Source: Pseudomonadota bacterium (GTDB lineage: Bacteria; Pseudomonadota; Gammaproteobacteria; Steroidobacterales; Woeseiaceae). From it: a stretch of DNA of 9,084 nucleotides. This document shows positions 7,056 to 9,084 of the stretch, piece by piece. A program made the translations under genes and the position numbers. The DNA lies in NCBI GenBank assembly GCA_022567775.1, contig JADFGH010000067.1:1-9084 (forward strand), read 5' to 3'. A model generated the notes under the pieces. That model saw nothing but the letters and a program-made list of their open reading frames with translations, was not told the DNA's origin and did not search any database. How positions within the stretch are numbered: position 1 is the first letter of the stretch; every line of letters starts with the position of its first letter.

Positions 7056-8873
7056 TCAGGGGCCACCTCCCGGCGTGAACAACTCCAGCTCGACCCGTTC
7101 TCCCGTATCGGGATTGATCTCGACAATCAGGCCAATGCCCGGTAGGTAATATTTGTTTTCCTCAACACCAGGCTCGAGCGGCGTGAAGTCCGCGGTCATC
7201 AGGCAATTACTTGCACAGACTCCTCCTGGCGCGGCCTCGTCCGCGGTAATGCTCAGAATCTCGACGGCATCTTCAGCTTCGCCGTAGGCCACTTCCTGCC
7301 GGAACACATCACCGACCTGGGGATCGAACGGCAACAGGATGCCGGGCTCGGCTCCGTCGCGGCCCGCCTTCCACGAGCCGTCGATATCGACAAGTTCGGG
7401 CGTTGCAGGATCATCGCCCTCGAAAATCTCGAAGTTCCGGGCGATCTCGCCGCAATACCAGACGTTGCCGGCCAGGTCCTGCGCATACCAGTCCCGGGTA
7501 ATTTCGACCACCTCGCCATCTTCGCTGGCGACATCAATGACAACGACGCAGCTAACGCCATCGATCAGCTTGGTCTCGCCGCTCACGGTTACCTCGATCG
7601 ATTCGCCATCGCCGAGGTATAGCCAGTGATTTCCTGTTACCAGCGGAAACCATGGATTTACAGGGACCGTGTTGCCGATCTCGAGCGGGTCAACGAAGTT
7701 GGCCGCGAATGCCTCACCATACATCGGTTCGTGTGCGGCATCGCCGAGAGCCTCACAAAGCGTGAGACGGGCATCGAATACCTCGCCGCATTCATCTTCC
7801 GTATCGATCGCATCCAATTCCACGTCGACCAGGCAGTCCGCCCGGTCAGCGTCATCAAGAATATCTGTGCAGATCGCCGTGCCTTCGAACAGGTCGTCCA
7901 TTACATCGACCGCGCATGCACGCATCATGGACACGGCTGCAGATGAACAGGGACCGACAGCGAACATCGAAATGTCCTCGTCGCTTCCGGCCGATGCGAT
8001 GTCACTCACTGCTGCAGCCAGTGCCTCCATCTCGGGAGTCGGTGCAAGACTGACCGGGATCACACCATCGAGCACGCCGTCCGCAGCATCTGCGGCGAGC
8101 GCCGCAACAATCTCGTCAAACGAGGCGTCCTCGACGTTAGCGACAGCGCGCAACAGGAAGCCGAGTGCGGAGGACGCCGCGTGCACTTCATCATCGTCAT
8201 CGTGATCAATTGGATTAAACCCCATCGGGTAAAGGTCACGGCCGAGCGAATCTGTCGCGAATGCACTGAGTACATTGGCAATGGCGTCGTCGATCGCAGT
8301 CTGAATCGCTGCATCGTCGATAATCGTGCCATCTCCATCGGCATCCAGCGCCGCGCGTACCTGCTGTGCGATCAGGGTCGTTTGCATCGAAATGTTGACG
8401 CGGTGCACTGTTCCCGCAGCACCCAGCATAACGACAGATTCGAGGTTAGCCGGCGTGTCTTTGAATGTATCGTCTTCCGCATCGGTATTATCGAAAACGA
8501 AAAAGACCGCTGTATTCGCAAATTCTGCCGGAACGATAAACAAATACTGATCCTCATCCGCAGGATCCCTGGTGACGGCGCCGATCGCGGACGCTGCATT
8601 CAGTGCGGCCAGGCGATCACCATCGGGATCGACGCTGTCGAGTGCTGCCTGAACATCTGCTGCAGCAAAAGCGAAGAGCGTGCCACCGAAAACAGGGCCA
8701 TCCGTGACGACTCCAGCAATTGTCAACGGTGCCGGGGGCGGTGGCGGAGCCGGCGGTGTCACCGGCGGAGCATTACTGCTGCTACAGGCGGCGGTTAGGC
8801 CAAGTGCTGCGCCGCCAATGATCAGAAGCATACAAAAGCGGCGATAAATCCGCATATTCTTGATATTAATCAT
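7056..8873 (-). CDS. Acidic secreted lipoprotein with six-cysteine segment and conserved Trp/Tyr-rich C-terminal domain; function unknown
   Basis: The ATG at 8873 gives 605 aa and follows GGGAG with a 7-nt spacer. Residues 1-29 are a lipoprotein signal (RIYRRFCMLLIIGGAALG core) with lipobox LTAAC; Cys30 would be lipidated and Ser31 predicts outer-membrane sorting. A Pro-rich tether (36-49, up to five consecutive Pro) follows, then a beta-rich start (LTIAGVVTDGPVFGGTLFAF) typical of surface-protein modules. Acidic calcium-loop-like motifs occur at 82-86 (DPDGD) and 177-187 (DADGDGTIIDD), plus a DHDDDDE run (223-229). Six cysteines at 309, 320, 335, 347, 362 and 373 lie in a helical region. The C-terminal domain (about 404-600) has NPWFPLVTGNHWLY, DWYAQD, GNVWYCGE, GSWKAGRDGAEPGI and NKYYLPGIGLIVE. 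I have a general memory of this domain in secreted bacterial proteins but no established name or function. It overlaps an upstream paralog by ATGA. Confidence 0.85.
   Translation of the reverse strand: MINIKNMRIYRRFCMLLIIGGAALGLTAACSSSNAPPVTPPAPPPPPAPLTIAGVVTDGPVFGGTLFAFAAADVQAALDSVDPDGDRLAALNAASAIGAVTRDPADEDQYLFIVPAEFANTAVFFVFDNTDAEDDTFKDTPANLESVVMLGAAGTVHRVNISMQTTLIAQQVRAALDADGDGTIIDDAAIQTAIDDAIANVLSAFATDSLGRDLYPMGFNPIDHDDDDEVHAASSALGFLLRAVANVEDASFDEIVAALAADAADGVLDGVIPVSLAPTPEMEALAAAVSDIASAGSDEDISMFAVGPCSSAAVSMMRACAVDVMDDLFEGTAICTDILDDADRADCLVDVELDAIDTEDECGEVFDARLTLCEALGDAAHEPMYGEAFAANFVDPLEIGNTVPVNPWFPLVTGNHWLYLGDGESIEVTVSGETKLIDGVSCVVVIDVASEDGEVVEITRDWYAQDLAGNVWYCGEIARNFEIFEGDDPATPELVDIDGSWKAGRDGAEPGILLPFDPQVGDVFRQEVAYGEAEDAVEILSITADEAAPGGVCASNCLMTADFTPLEPGVEENKYYLPGIGLIVEINPDTGERVELELFTPGGGP
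7091..7273. repeat. Diverged direct repeat, copy 1 (3' end of lipoprotein gene)
   Basis: This segment aligns without gaps, offset by 1,811 bases, to 8902-9084. My hand count gives 132 of 183 identical bases (about 72%). It marks an ancient tandem gene duplication, not a recent one, because many differences are at third codon positions while the protein stays about 75% identical. Confidence 0.8.
8727..8768 (-). other. Proline-rich low-complexity tether segment of the lipoprotein
   Basis: This stretch encodes residues 36-49, a PPVTPPAPPPPPAP linker immediately after the lipidated cysteine. At the DNA level it is a GC-rich run of CCG/GCC-type codons. It should hold the folded part of the protein away from the outer membrane, and its length may vary between relatives because of the repetitive DNA. 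Confidence 0.6.
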
Positions 8874-9084
8874 TGTCCCACTCCCGTAAATGAAACCAGT
8901 TCGACGCGGTCGCCTGATTCCAGGTCGACCTCGACGATCAAACCCGTGCCCGGCAAGTAGAACTTGTTTTCCTCGACGTCGGGCTCGAGTGGTGTGAAGT
9001 CCCTGGTCATCAGGCAATTGCCGGCGCAGGCTCCGCCGGGTGCCGCTTCGGTCGCATCGATTGCAAGAATCTCGATGGCGTCTT
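8870..9084 (-). CDS. 3' end of a tandem paralog of the downstream lipoprotein; partial at window edge
   Basis: The frame is open from the right edge (first full codon at 9082) to TGA at 8870-8872, giving 70 residues of C-terminus. It reads DAIEILAIDATEAAPGG, then CAGNCLMTRDFTPLEP, NKFYLPGTGLIVEV and the end LVSFTGVGQ. It aligns without gaps to the last part of the downstream lipoprotein: by my count 47 of 63 residues are identical up to RVEL. Both cysteines of the C-x3-C pair and the NK[FY]YLPG.GLIVE block are kept. Its stop overlaps the start of the next gene as ATGA, implying translational coupling in one operon. The same stretch was available as an N-terminal extension of the downstream gene in another frame, but homology shows this frame is the coding one. 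The N-terminus, and whether this copy is also a lipoprotein, cannot be seen. Confidence 0.88.
   Translation of the reverse strand, partial: DAIEILAIDATEAAPGGACAGNCLMTRDFTPLEPDVEENKFYLPGTGLIVEVDLESGDRVELVSFTGVGQ
8881..8885 (-). promoter_or_regulatory. Ribosome binding site fixing the lipoprotein start at 8873
   Basis: GGGAG on the minus strand lies 7 nt before the ATG at 8871-8873 and sits inside the last codons of the upstream paralog. It supports the start that gives a clean lipoprotein signal peptide, over the GTG/ATG-type extension reaching to 9017. Confidence 0.7.
8902..9084. repeat. Diverged direct repeat, copy 2 (3' end of upstream paralog, truncated by window edge)
   Basis: This is the partner of 7091-7273. 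The similarity reaches the last base of the window, so the duplication surely extends further right. The spacing of 1,811 bases equals almost exactly one gene length, as expected for head-to-tail copies. Confidence 0.8.

Noticed and set aside
8181..8798. Plus-strand open frame (205 codons) opposite the lipoprotein
   Set aside because: It is antisense to the lipoprotein and has a Cys/Arg-rich composition that mirrors the acidic Asp-rich sense strand; no motif or start signal supports it.
8874..9017. N-terminal extension of the lipoprotein to a start at 9017
   Set aside because: The extra 48 residues are Arg-rich and would bury the lipoprotein signal; the same DNA in another frame clearly encodes the C-terminus of the paralog, and a good ribosome binding site precedes the ATG at 8873.
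1..9084. tRNA, rRNA, CRISPR array, insertion sequence, phage or toxin-antitoxin content
   Set aside because: No tRNA-like cloverleaf, ribosomal RNA signature, spaced repeat array, transposase motif or terminal inverted repeats were recognisable on either strand.

Overview
This 9,084-base window looks like chromosomal DNA from a Gram-negative bacterium, most likely a gammaproteobacterium. The evidence is an RND efflux pump with a periplasmic adaptor, lipoproteins with an outer-membrane type lipobox, a TcyP-type cystine transporter and a GlxK-type glycerate kinase. The lineage call is inference. No RNA gene, CRISPR array, IS element or phage gene was found. Coding density is high, and every well-supported gene except the glycerate kinase is on the minus strand.

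Left end (1-1259): a glycerate kinase gene runs rightward. On the other strand, the first 12 codons of a divergent gene, behind a very strong ribosome binding site, leave the window at base 1. Its N-terminus (MPGLLPDVDP) resembles, from memory, class-V aminotransferases of the alanine-glyoxylate/phosphoserine type. If so, the divergent pair would fit serine/glyoxylate metabolism (serine to hydroxypyruvate to glycerate to phosphoglycerate).

Middle (1246-6825, minus strand): three tightly packed genes in transcription order. They are a 1023-aa RND permease (GTG start), 9 nt, a periplasmic adaptor (GTG start), 21 nt, and a TcyP-like cystine/dicarboxylate-family symporter. The permease-before-adaptor order, the lack of an outer-membrane channel gene and the symporter as last gene are all uncommon. 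The symporter and the glycerate kinase converge with a 14-nt overlap of their 3' ends. The permease keeps only part of the AcrB-type proton relay: the first TM4 Asp is present, the second is Gly, and the TM10 Lys is Asn.

Noncoding stretch (6826-7055, 230 nt): no gene. It holds a perfect 6-bp-arm inverted repeat just upstream of the permease ribosome binding site, two small hairpins, and an 11-bp direct repeat.

Right end (7056-9084, minus strand): a 605-aa acidic lipoprotein with a proline-rich tether, calcium-loop-like motifs, a regularly spaced six-cysteine segment and a conserved Trp/Tyr-rich C-terminal domain. Directly upstream, overlapping by ATGA, is the C-terminal end of a second, truncated copy of the same kind of protein. 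The last 63 aligned residues are about 75% identical. This tandem paralogous pair is the most novel-looking part of the window, and its function is unknown.
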